Below are positions 1 to 6,290 of a stretch of DNA of 32,220 bases, in pieces. The stretch covers positions 1 through 32,220 of the forward strand of contig JAQVSW010000002.1 in NCBI GenBank assembly GCA_028700345.1, in the 5' to 3' direction. This DNA comes from Candidatus Shapirobacteria bacterium. Its GTDB lineage: Bacteria; Patescibacteriota; Microgenomatia; UBA12405. A model generated the notes under the pieces. It searched no databases, had not been told where the DNA came from, and was given only the letters and a program-made list of their open reading frames with translations. Each line of letters opens with the position of its first letter. The stretch's first letter is position 1. Position numbers and translations under genes: made by a program.

Positions 1-1
1 T

Positions 2-625
2 ATTAGGGGCAGTAGTTTTGGTGGTCCTAGTGTCGACGAATATATTTATGTTCCTTTTGCTATTGCCAGTGATATTGCTGGCGACGAAAACATTCAACAA
101 ATTATTATCAAAGCCGCCGATAAAAACCAAATCGAATCAACTAAAGAAAAAACCAAAGACATTCTTTTAAAAGATTACGAAGAAGACGCTTTTTCCGTCT
201 TCGACTCCGCCCAACTTCTAAATTCTATCAACGCCATTATTAGTACTCTGACCATCGCTCTCACTGGCATTGCCGCCATATCTCTGGTTGTCGGTGGCAT
301 TGGTATTATGAATATCATGCTCGTCACTGTCTCTGAGCGAACTCGGGAAATAGGTCTGCGCAAAGCTATTGGTGCCTATCCTCGGGCTATTTTAATTCAA
401 TTTTTATTTGAAGCCATTATTCTTTCTGGTCTTGGGGGACTCATCGGCATTATTCTTGGTTCTCTTGGTACTTTTGCTATCAACAACTTTTTTCCAGCCA
501 GAGTCACTCCTGGTTCCGTCATCCTTGCTTTTGGGGTCTCATTTCTGGTTGGCATTATCTTTGGTGTTACTCCCGCGCGCAAAGCCAGCAAACTATCTCC
601 CATCGAAGCTTTAAGATATGAGTAA
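2..625 (+). CDS. MacB/FtsX-family ABC transporter permease, C-terminal part (5' end outside window)
   Basis: The frame is open from the first bases of the window, so only about the last 207 residues are present. The visible part starts in the extracytoplasmic domain (VDEYIYVPFA). It continues into a membrane segment ending in GGIGIMNIMLVTVSERTREIGLRKAIGA, with the signature core GIMNIMLVTVSERTREIG, then two further hydrophobic helices, and ends PARKASKLSPIEALRYE. That run of motifs is diagnostic for the FtsX domain of MacB-type permeases, which work with a cytoplasmic ATPase to drive periplasmic or surface processes such as peptide or lipoprotein export. An internal ATG at 308 is not the start, because conserved sequence continues upstream of it. 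The ATPase and adaptor genes would lie to the left. The substrate cannot be told from this fragment. Confidence 0.9.
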   Translation: MRGSSFGGPSVDEYIYVPFAIASDIAGDENIQQIIIKAADKNQIESTKEKTKDILLKDYEEDAFSVFDSAQLLNSINAIISTLTIALTGIAAISLVVGGIGIMNIMLVTVSERTREIGLRKAIGAYPRAILIQFLFEAIILSGLGGLIGIILGSLGTFAINNFFPARVTPGSVILAFGVSFLVGIIFGVTPARKASKLSPIEALRYE

Positions 626-647
626 AATTTTCTGCTAATATTAGTTA

Positions 648-1208
648 GTGAAACAAGAATTAAAAAATCATTTATTGCCACTTCTCGCCATCTTTATTCT
701 CACCTCTCTCCTTTGGATATTTCAAAAAGCTGTCTGGTACAATTTTATTTTTCTCTTTTTCGGTCTACTTTGGGGTTCTTTTTTTCTTGACATTGATCAT
801 TTAATTTATTGGTTTTATCTTGAGCCAAATCTTGAAGAAAGTCGACTAGCTCAAATAGCCTGGAAAAGGGGAGATTTTAAATCTCTTTTAAGGCTTCTTG
901 AATCCACACACCTCCTTCACACCAATCTCATTTTTCACCACTATTTTTTCCAAATCATAATTACCCTCATTTCTTTTTTTGTCTTTACTTCCAGCAGTGC
1001 TATCTTTCCCAAAGCCTTTCTCCTGGCTATCAATATTCATCTCCTCACTGATGAAATTATAGATTTTCAAAAAGACCCCGAGCATCTCAAGCTTTGGCTC
1101 TTTGCCAGGGAAAAGAAACAGCTCCCCACCCATGCTTTAAAATATTACCTTTTAACTCTAGTTATTATTAACCTCCTCTTCACCACCTTTTTAATCAGCT
1201 CTCAATGA
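648..1208 (+). CDS. Small polytopic membrane protein, possibly related to membrane-bound metal-dependent hydrolases
   Basis: A 186-residue protein with a GTG start, 22 nt after the permease stop, and no SD. It has about four hydrophobic segments (residues about 10-28, 32-50, 100-130 and 165-183). Between them lie polar stretches with several histidines: a DIDH motif in GSFFLDIDHLIYW, an H-rich HTNLIFHHYF and INIHLLTDEIID. The order D-x-D-H, then H-x(6)-HH, then H-LLTD resembles the YdjM/DUF457-type membrane-bound metal-dependent hydrolases, but the match is by eye and weak. It overlaps the next gene by 4 nt (ATGA), so the two are probably translationally coupled. The function is unknown. Confidence 0.6.
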   Translation: MKQELKNHLLPLLAIFILTSLLWIFQKAVWYNFIFLFFGLLWGSFFLDIDHLIYWFYLEPNLEESRLAQIAWKRGDFKSLLRLLESTHLLHTNLIFHHYFFQIIITLISFFVFTSSSAIFPKAFLLAINIHLLTDEIIDFQKDPEHLKLWLFAREKKQLPTHALKYYLLTLVIINLLFTTFLISSQ

Positions 1209-1705
1209 TCCAGATTTCTCCCGATCTTTTTTCCACTGCCAAAAAATACCTCTCCCCCCAGCAGGATGCTTTGATTAACGATGTCCTAATTGTTTTAAAA
1301 TGTCTCGAACACAACCATATTAATGATTATTCTTTTATCGTTGCTCCGATTTCCAAGGCCTACGAAGGTTATCTCAAAGATTTTTTTCTAAAAACTAATA
1401 TTATTGACAAATACAATTATGAAAGTGATCGCTTTCGAGTCGGCAAAACTCTCAATCCTTCACTCCGTTATAAAAGATTTTCCATTTATCAAAAACTAGC
1501 TAATTTAAGCGAGGAAGGGGAGCAGTTGGCCGAAAAATTATGGACCGCCTGGAAATATGGTCGTAATGAAATTTTTCACTATTTTCCCAATAATATTAAA
1601 AATTTAACCAGAGCTGAAGCTGAAGAGAGAATTGCTATGCTTCTGGATGCCATTGTTAGCTCAGGCCTTTTTTACAAAAAATATCTCGAAGGTAATTTGT
1701 TATAA
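1205..1705 (+). CDS. HEPN-like protein with an RNxxxH motif
   Basis: A 166-residue, mostly helical, soluble protein that I do not recognise as a named gene. Near the C-terminus it carries YGRNEIFHYF, an exact R-N-x-x-x-H motif of the kind that forms the ribonuclease active site in HEPN domains. An upstream helix, SFIVAPISKAYEGYLKDF, resembles the packing helix seen before the catalytic helix in HEPN and RNase LS-type proteins. It starts inside the stop of the upstream membrane-protein gene (4-nt overlap), and its stop overlaps the ferredoxin start by 1 nt. It therefore belongs to a compact + strand operon rather than an obvious toxin-antitoxin pair: no small antitoxin or MNT nucleotidyltransferase gene is next to it. 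RNase activity is inferred from the motif alone. Confidence 0.6.
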   Translation: MIQISPDLFSTAKKYLSPQQDALINDVLIVLKCLEHNHINDYSFIVAPISKAYEGYLKDFFLKTNIIDKYNYESDRFRVGKTLNPSLRYKRFSIYQKLANLSEEGEQLAEKLWTAWKYGRNEIFHYFPNNIKNLTRAEAEERIAMLLDAIVSSGLFYKKYLEGNLL

Positions 1706-1920
1706 TGTCTGATATGTCAAAATTTAAAATCGTTTTAGACCAAGAAAAATGCATCGGCTGCAACACTTGTCCCTTAATTGACCCTGATACTTTTGAAATA
1801 GATACCACCATTTACAAAGCCAAAGTCAAGGCTCAGCCCCAGGAAATAAGTGAAAAAACCAAAACCGCTGTCTCTTCCTGTCCGGTGGGAGCAATTAGTA
1901 TTATTGAAGAAAATAATTAA
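1705..1920 (+). CDS. Mono-cluster [4Fe-4S] ferredoxin
   Basis: A 71-residue protein with the pattern CIGCNTCP near the N-terminus and SSCPVGAI near the C-terminus. These four cysteines (C-x2-C-x2-C and C-P) bind one [4Fe-4S] cluster. The length and the single cluster match the small ferredoxins typified by those of thermophilic bacilli and Pyrococcus, used as low-potential electron carriers in the cytoplasm. The start ATG overlaps the previous stop (TAATG) and there is no SD, so translation is probably coupled. The redox partner is not visible, but the next gene is a thiol-redox protein. Confidence 0.9.
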   Translation: MSDMSKFKIVLDQEKCIGCNTCPLIDPDTFEIDTTIYKAKVKAQPQEISEKTKTAVSSCPVGAISIIEENN

Positions 1921-1938
1921 TTATTTATTTCTCTTTTT

Positions 1939-2940
1939 ATGAAAAAAGTTAAAAAAATCGAAAATCAGTACATAAAAATTCCCAAAGTTATTAATATCCC
2001 CACACCTACAGCTCTCGCCTTGGGACTACTTCTTTTAGCCACCTCTTTTTATTCTGGCTATGCCTGGAATAAATCAAGAAGTGGCCCTTCATCTACAAGT
2101 GCCGACTCTAATACCATAACTTTTGCGGCTCAAAAAAGCCAAAAACCAGAATTAAAATTTTTCGTTATGAGTTTTTGTCCCTACGGCAATCAAATGGAAG
2201 ATGTCCTGCGTCCTGTCTTTGATTTAATCAAAGACAAGGCCGATATTACGCCTCATTATATTTTTGATAAAATCGAAAATCTTGACACCTACTGTAAAAG
2301 TCGTAGTGGTGATCCTTCTCAATGTCCTCTTTATGTCGAAAATAAATATTTTACCACCGAAGCTGAATGTCAAAAAACTATAGCGCAAAGTTTAGCTGAT
2401 TGTAAAAATGAAAGCGCTTATATTAAATCAGACAAAGGCGTTATGTATGGCTCTCTTCACGGTCGCCAAGAAGCTAATCAGGATGTTCGTGAAATTTGTG
2501 CCTGGAATTTAGCCAGCGACAAAACGATGTGGTGGAATTTCGTTGGCAACGTCAACAAAAATTGTACCGACAAAAATGCTGATACTTGCTGGGAAGATCA
2601 AGCCAAAAGTGCCGGCTTTGATACCGCCAAAATTACTGAGTGTTTCAATAAAGAAGGCATTGATTTAATTGAAAAAGAAATTGCCTTAACTACCCAGTAT
2701 GATGTCTCTGGTTCTCCCACTGTTTTAATTAATGAGGTAGCCTTTCCCCCAGAAAGTGCCTATACCCAAGATGGTAAAGGCTCTCTCAAAATTGGGAGTA
2801 AAGTTGCCACCCAAGATCGCTTCCGCACCCCCAATGTGGTCAAGGAAGCTCTCTGCGCCTCTTTCCAAAAAAGTCCTAGCGAATGTAAAAGCGAAATCCC
2901 AGATCTAACAGGTGAATCTGTTCCTGCTGGTGGCTGCTAA
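1939..2940 (+). CDS. Membrane-anchored thioredoxin-fold (DsbA/GILT-like) protein
   Basis: A 333-residue protein. Residues about 22-45 form a signal-anchor helix, followed by a Ser/Thr-rich linker and a thioredoxin-fold domain facing outward. The active site reads SFCPYG, so it has one cysteine where DsbA has C-x-x-C. The cis-proline region is VSGSPTVLI. Between them lie HGRQEANQDVREIC, which resembles the GILT signature (HG, E, N, EaC), and several further cysteines, with a C-terminal GGC. This suggests a thiol reductase, isomerase or disulfide carrier working on exported proteins. It could serve the Cys-containing dockerin-like protein at the far end of the window. There is no SD before the ATG at 1939. 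A strong terminator follows, so this is the last gene of the operon that begins left of the window. Confidence 0.75.
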   Translation: MKKVKKIENQYIKIPKVINIPTPTALALGLLLLATSFYSGYAWNKSRSGPSSTSADSNTITFAAQKSQKPELKFFVMSFCPYGNQMEDVLRPVFDLIKDKADITPHYIFDKIENLDTYCKSRSGDPSQCPLYVENKYFTTEAECQKTIAQSLADCKNESAYIKSDKGVMYGSLHGRQEANQDVREICAWNLASDKTMWWNFVGNVNKNCTDKNADTCWEDQAKSAGFDTAKITECFNKEGIDLIEKEIALTTQYDVSGSPTVLINEVAFPPESAYTQDGKGSLKIGSKVATQDRFRTPNVVKEALCASFQKSPSECKSEIPDLTGESVPAGGC

Positions 2941-2957
2941 TCAATAAGATTAAAATT

Positions 2958-2986
2958 AAAAATCCCCCTGCAATGGGGGATTTTTT
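2958..2986 (+). terminator. Rho-independent terminator
   Basis: A perfect stem pairs AAAAATCCCCC (2958-2968) with GGGGGATTTTT (2975-2985) around a 6-nt loop. The A-run and T-run flank the GC core, so it can work in both directions. It closes the permease-to-thioredoxin operon. Confidence 0.9.
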
Positions 2987-2988
2987 GA

Positions 2989-2994
2989 TATAAT
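2989..2994 (+). promoter_or_regulatory. -10 box TATAAT giving a likely leaderless transcript
   Basis: A consensus TATAAT lies directly after the terminator and ends 6 nt before the ATG at 3001. Normal -10 to start-site spacing would put transcription initiation at or next to the A of the start codon, so the mRNA is probably leaderless. The -35 position falls inside the terminator stem and does not resemble TTGACA. Confidence 0.6.
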
Positions 2995-3000
2995 ATCTAC

Positions 3001-3630
3001 ATGAAAGCATCAGAATATTGGAAAATACAACACCAGAAATATTCCAACCAAGATTGGATTTTAAAACCTAGTATTTTTGCAAAACAAATAATTAATTTGC
3101 TATCAAAAAAGGGAAATCTAATTGATCTTGGAGCAGGACAAGGCCAAGATAGTCGTTTTTTTGCGGATCATAATTTTCAAGTTACCAGCACTGATTTCAC
3201 TGTCGATGCTCTGGATATTTCTAAAAGTAAATCAAAAAATCAAAATATTAATTTCCAAATTGTAGATTTAAGTAAAAAACTACCTTTTGACGATTCTTCA
3301 TTTGATATTGTTTATTCCCACCTAGCTCTTCACTATTTTGACAATAAAACTACTCAAAAATTGTTTAGTGAAATATATCGTATTTTAAAAAAAGATGGAA
3401 TTTTTGCGACTTTAGTAAATACCATAAATGATTCTGAAGTTACTGAATCAGAAAAAATTGAAAAAGAATATTTTTTCAGTCCAGTTGGAATTAAAAAAAG
3501 ATTTTTCTCATTATCGTCTTTTCATCAATTAATAGAAAATAGGTATAAAATAATAATTCTTGATGAAAATGGCAAAACATATAAAGATGATATTGAAAAT
3601 CTAATTAGATTTATAGGTAAAAAATTATGA
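3001..3630 (+). CDS. Class I SAM-dependent methyltransferase
   Basis: A 209-residue protein with a classic Rossmann methyltransferase core. Motif I is NLIDLGAGQGQDSRFFA (about residues 38-55), the acidic end of beta-2 is VTSTDFT, motif II/III is FQIVDLSKKLPF and motif IV/post-I is SFDIVYSHLALHYF. This places it in the Methyltransf_11/TehB-like group. The substrate cannot be predicted. It is transcribed from its own promoter, probably leaderless, and overlaps the following TrmH-like gene by 4 nt, which hints at a shared RNA-modification role without proving it. The region is noticeably richer in AT than its neighbours. Confidence 0.85.
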   Translation: MKASEYWKIQHQKYSNQDWILKPSIFAKQIINLLSKKGNLIDLGAGQGQDSRFFADHNFQVTSTDFTVDALDISKSKSKNQNINFQIVDLSKKLPFDDSSFDIVYSHLALHYFDNKTTQKLFSEIYRILKKDGIFATLVNTINDSEVTESEKIEKEYFFSPVGIKKRFFSLSSFHQLIENRYKIIILDENGKTYKDDIENLIRFIGKKL

Positions 3631-4181
3631 AACTAAATTCTCACCAGCTTCGCCAAAGTAGAGTAGGGGAGTCGCAAAAAAAACAAAAACTCTTAAAACG
3701 CCAACCCCTAGTTTTAGTGCTCGACAATGTCCTTGATACCTACAACATTGGCTCTTTTTTTCGTTTGGCAGACGCTCTCGGAGTCGAAAAAATCTATCTT
3801 TGTGGCTCTGTCGTCACTCCTCCTAATATCAAAATTCACCGTGCCTCCATTGGGACCTGGAAATGGGTTCCCTGGCAGCAAATAAATTCCACGCGGGACT
3901 GTCTCTTAAAACTTAAAAAAGACGGTTACCATCTAGTTGCCTGTGAACAAGGCGAGGGGAGTGTTCTCTATCAAAAAGCCAAATATAAATATCCCCTGGC
4001 TATTGTCGCTGGTAGTGAAAATAATGGCATCTCTAAAGATATTTTAAAAATTTGTGATCAAATCATCGAAATCCCTCTTTATGGGGTCAATATTTCCTTA
4101 AATGTGCTCGTGGCCACCGCCATTATTGCTTTCGACTGTCTAAAAAAACTGAATAATTTACCCGAAACTTCGGCCAAATAA
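3627..4181 (+). CDS. SpoU/TrmH-family RNA 2'-O-methyltransferase
   Basis: A 184-residue protein carrying the three SPOUT-knot motifs in order. Motif 1 is NVLDTYNIGSFFRLADALG (residues about 35-53), motif 2 is AIVAGSENNGIS (about 128-139) and motif 3 is IEIPLYGVNISLNVLVATAI (about 150-169). The enzyme family methylates ribose 2'-OH groups in tRNA or rRNA using SAM. Compared with the usual N-x-R-D-P-x-N motif, the Arg is replaced (NVLDTYN). Because that Arg is often catalytic, activity or substrate choice may differ. It starts inside the upstream methyltransferase stop codon. The exact target nucleotide is unknown. Confidence 0.85.
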   Translation: MKLNSHQLRQSRVGESQKKQKLLKRQPLVLVLDNVLDTYNIGSFFRLADALGVEKIYLCGSVVTPPNIKIHRASIGTWKWVPWQQINSTRDCLLKLKKDGYHLVACEQGEGSVLYQKAKYKYPLAIVAGSENNGISKDILKICDQIIEIPLYGVNISLNVLVATAIIAFDCLKKLNNLPETSAK

Positions 4182-4254
4182 TAGTAAAAATTCTGACCTA
4201 TTTTGATACGGTTTTATCATTTTTTTTAGCCTATCTTTCCGTTAAATTTGCTTA

Positions 4255-4282
4255 TTGTCAAGCTATTTTTATCTGTTACAAT
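4255..4282 (+). promoter_or_regulatory. gyrB promoter
   Basis: TTGTCA (4255-4260) and TACAAT (4277-4282) are separated by 16 bp in the 164-bp gap before gyrB. The predicted start near 4289 gives a leader of roughly 57 nt, which contains a nested hairpin. Confidence 0.6.
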
Positions 4283-4291
4283 TAATTTATC

Positions 4292-4338
4292 CCTAAATAT
4301 TCTAAATATTTTAGAATTTAGACTTTAGGCTTTTTTTA
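4292..4338 (+). promoter_or_regulatory. Nested hairpin plus T-run in the gyrB leader
   Basis: An inner perfect 8-bp inverted repeat, ATTCTAAA (4299-4306) with TTTAGAAT (4310-4317), is enclosed by CCTAAA (4292-4297) and TTTAGG (4324-4329). A T-rich run follows directly, just before the ATG at 4346. The layout resembles an attenuator or a leader that hides the start codon. It is AT-rich, so strength is uncertain. Confidence 0.5.
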
Positions 4339-4345
4339 TTTTTAT

Positions 4346-6286
4346 ATGCCAGAAACTACAGATTATACTTCAAAACAAATTGTTGTTCTCGAGGGTCTTG
4401 AACCGGTCAGAAAGCGTCCTGCCATGTACATAGGTTCAACTGATACCACCGGGCTCCATCACTGTCTCAATGAAATAATTGATAATTCTATCGACGAGGC
4501 TCTAGCCGGCTTTGCCAAAAATATTTGGATTATCATTCATCCTGATAATTCTGCTACCGTCGCTGATGATGGCCGAGGTATTCCCATCGACATCATGCCC
4601 AAATACAAAAAACCCGCCATCGAAGTCATCATGACTACTCTTCATTCGGGTGGTAAATTTGAAGGTACCGCCTACAAAGTCTCCGGTGGACTTCACGGAG
4701 TCGGCGCCGCCTGTGTTAATGCTCTTTCTACTCTTTTTCAGGTTGAAGTTCGTCGAGAAAGTGAAACTCATTTAATCGAATTTTCCAAAGGTAAGATTAA
4801 AACAAAATTAACTACCATCCCTAAGACTAAAATTGAAAGATTGGAAACTATCCTTCCTGGTGGCGTTACCGGCACCACCACCACTTTTTATCCTGATCCG
4901 GAAATCTTTAAAGAAACCACTGAGTTTGACAATAAAACCATTATCAAATCACTCAAAGATAGAGCCTATTTAACCAGTAAAATTTATTTTCATCTTTTTG
5001 ATGATCGTCACCAGACTGAGCATCATTACTATTTTGAAGGAGGAATTCTCTCTTTACTTCGAGAACTAAATAAAAACAAAAGCGCTATTCACGATCCAAT
5101 TTATATTCATGGCGAAAGCGATGGCGTTGATGTTGAAGTTGCCATTCAGTACAATGATTCTTTTCAAGAAAATATTTCTTCTTACGTCAATATTATCAAT
5201 ACTCATGAGGGTGGTACCCACTTGACAGGATTTAAAATAGCCCTAACTAAAGCCATTAAAGACTACGCCGAGCGTAAAGAGATGGTTAAAAACAAAGATG
5301 ATACGATTACTGGTGATGACGTTCGTGAGGGCCTGACTGCCGCTCTATCCATCAAAATGGGGAGTAAAGATCTCCAGTTTGAAGGTCAAACCAAGGGCAA
5401 GCTGGGCAATTCTGAAGTTCAACCCATTGTCAACAAAATAGTCAGAGAACAACTTGATACTTATTTTGAAGAACATCCCGATACTGCCAAAATTATTGTT
5501 AGTAAAGCCCTACTTACCATCCAAATTCGTAAAGCGGCTAAAGCCGCTAAAGACGCCATTATGCGCAAAGGTGCTTTTGATTCTATGGGTCTTCCCGGAA
5601 AACTAGCTGATTGTCAAAGTAAAAAACCTGAGGAATGTGAAATTTATATCGTCGAAGGAGATTCAGCTGGTGGTAGCGCCAAACAGGGGCGAGACCGTAA
5701 ATTTCAAGCGATTTTACCACTCTGGGGAAAAGCTCTAAACACTGAAGGCATGAGACTGGATAAAGTGGTTGGTTCTGATAAATTAAAAGATTTTATTATT
5801 GCCCTAGGTATGGGCATAGGTGATACATTTAATTTAGAAAGGCTTCGCTATCATCGGATTATTTTAATGTCCGATGCTGATGTTGATGGAGCTCATATTG
5901 CTACTCTTTTACTGACATTTATTTACCGTCACCTTCCAGGTTTAATTGAAAATGGTTATGTTTACATTGCCATGCCTCCTCTTTACAAAATCAAGCAAGG
6001 TAAGGAAGTTAAATATGTCTATACCGACGAAGAAAAAGAGGTCCATTTAAAAACTCTTGATCTTTCAAAAAATTATGATATGCAGCGTTACAAGGGTCTC
6101 GGAGAAATGAATCCCCAGCAGCTATGGGATACTACCATGAATCCTGAAAGCAGACAGTTAAAAAGAATTTCTGTTGCCGATGTCGAAAAAGCCGATGAAA
6201 TATTTAGAATTTTAATGGGTAATGAAGTTCCACCCCGTAAAAAATTTATTGTTACTCATGCTCATTTAGCTAATTTGGATATTTAA
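4346..6286 (+). CDS. gyrB: DNA gyrase subunit B
   Basis: A 646-residue protein, the usual length of gyrase B without the proteobacterial insertion. The GHKL ATPase domain shows LNEIIDNSIDEALAG (Glu43 and Asn47 for ATP hydrolysis and Mg), VADDGRGIP and GGLHGVGAACVNALS. The TOPRIM domain shows EGDSAGGSAKQGRDRK and LMSDADVDGAHI, and the tail MQRYKGLGEMNPQQLW contacts GyrA. With GyrA it introduces negative supercoils using ATP. In the TOPRIM region PLWGKALNTE stands where E. coli has PLKGKILNVE. The start ATG has no SD. gyrA follows after 4 nt, so the two subunits are made from one transcript, probably from the promoter at 4255. Confidence 0.97.
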   Translation: MPETTDYTSKQIVVLEGLEPVRKRPAMYIGSTDTTGLHHCLNEIIDNSIDEALAGFAKNIWIIIHPDNSATVADDGRGIPIDIMPKYKKPAIEVIMTTLHSGGKFEGTAYKVSGGLHGVGAACVNALSTLFQVEVRRESETHLIEFSKGKIKTKLTTIPKTKIERLETILPGGVTGTTTTFYPDPEIFKETTEFDNKTIIKSLKDRAYLTSKIYFHLFDDRHQTEHHYYFEGGILSLLRELNKNKSAIHDPIYIHGESDGVDVEVAIQYNDSFQENISSYVNIINTHEGGTHLTGFKIALTKAIKDYAERKEMVKNKDDTITGDDVREGLTAALSIKMGSKDLQFEGQTKGKLGNSEVQPIVNKIVREQLDTYFEEHPDTAKIIVSKALLTIQIRKAAKAAKDAIMRKGAFDSMGLPGKLADCQSKKPEECEIYIVEGDSAGGSAKQGRDRKFQAILPLWGKALNTEGMRLDKVVGSDKLKDFIIALGMGIGDTFNLERLRYHRIILMSDADVDGAHIATLLLTFIYRHLPGLIENGYVYIAMPPLYKIKQGKEVKYVYTDEEKEVHLKTLDLSKNYDMQRYKGLGEMNPQQLWDTTMNPESRQLKRISVADVEKADEIFRILMGNEVPPRKKFIVTHAHLANLDI

Positions 6287-6290
6287 ATTT

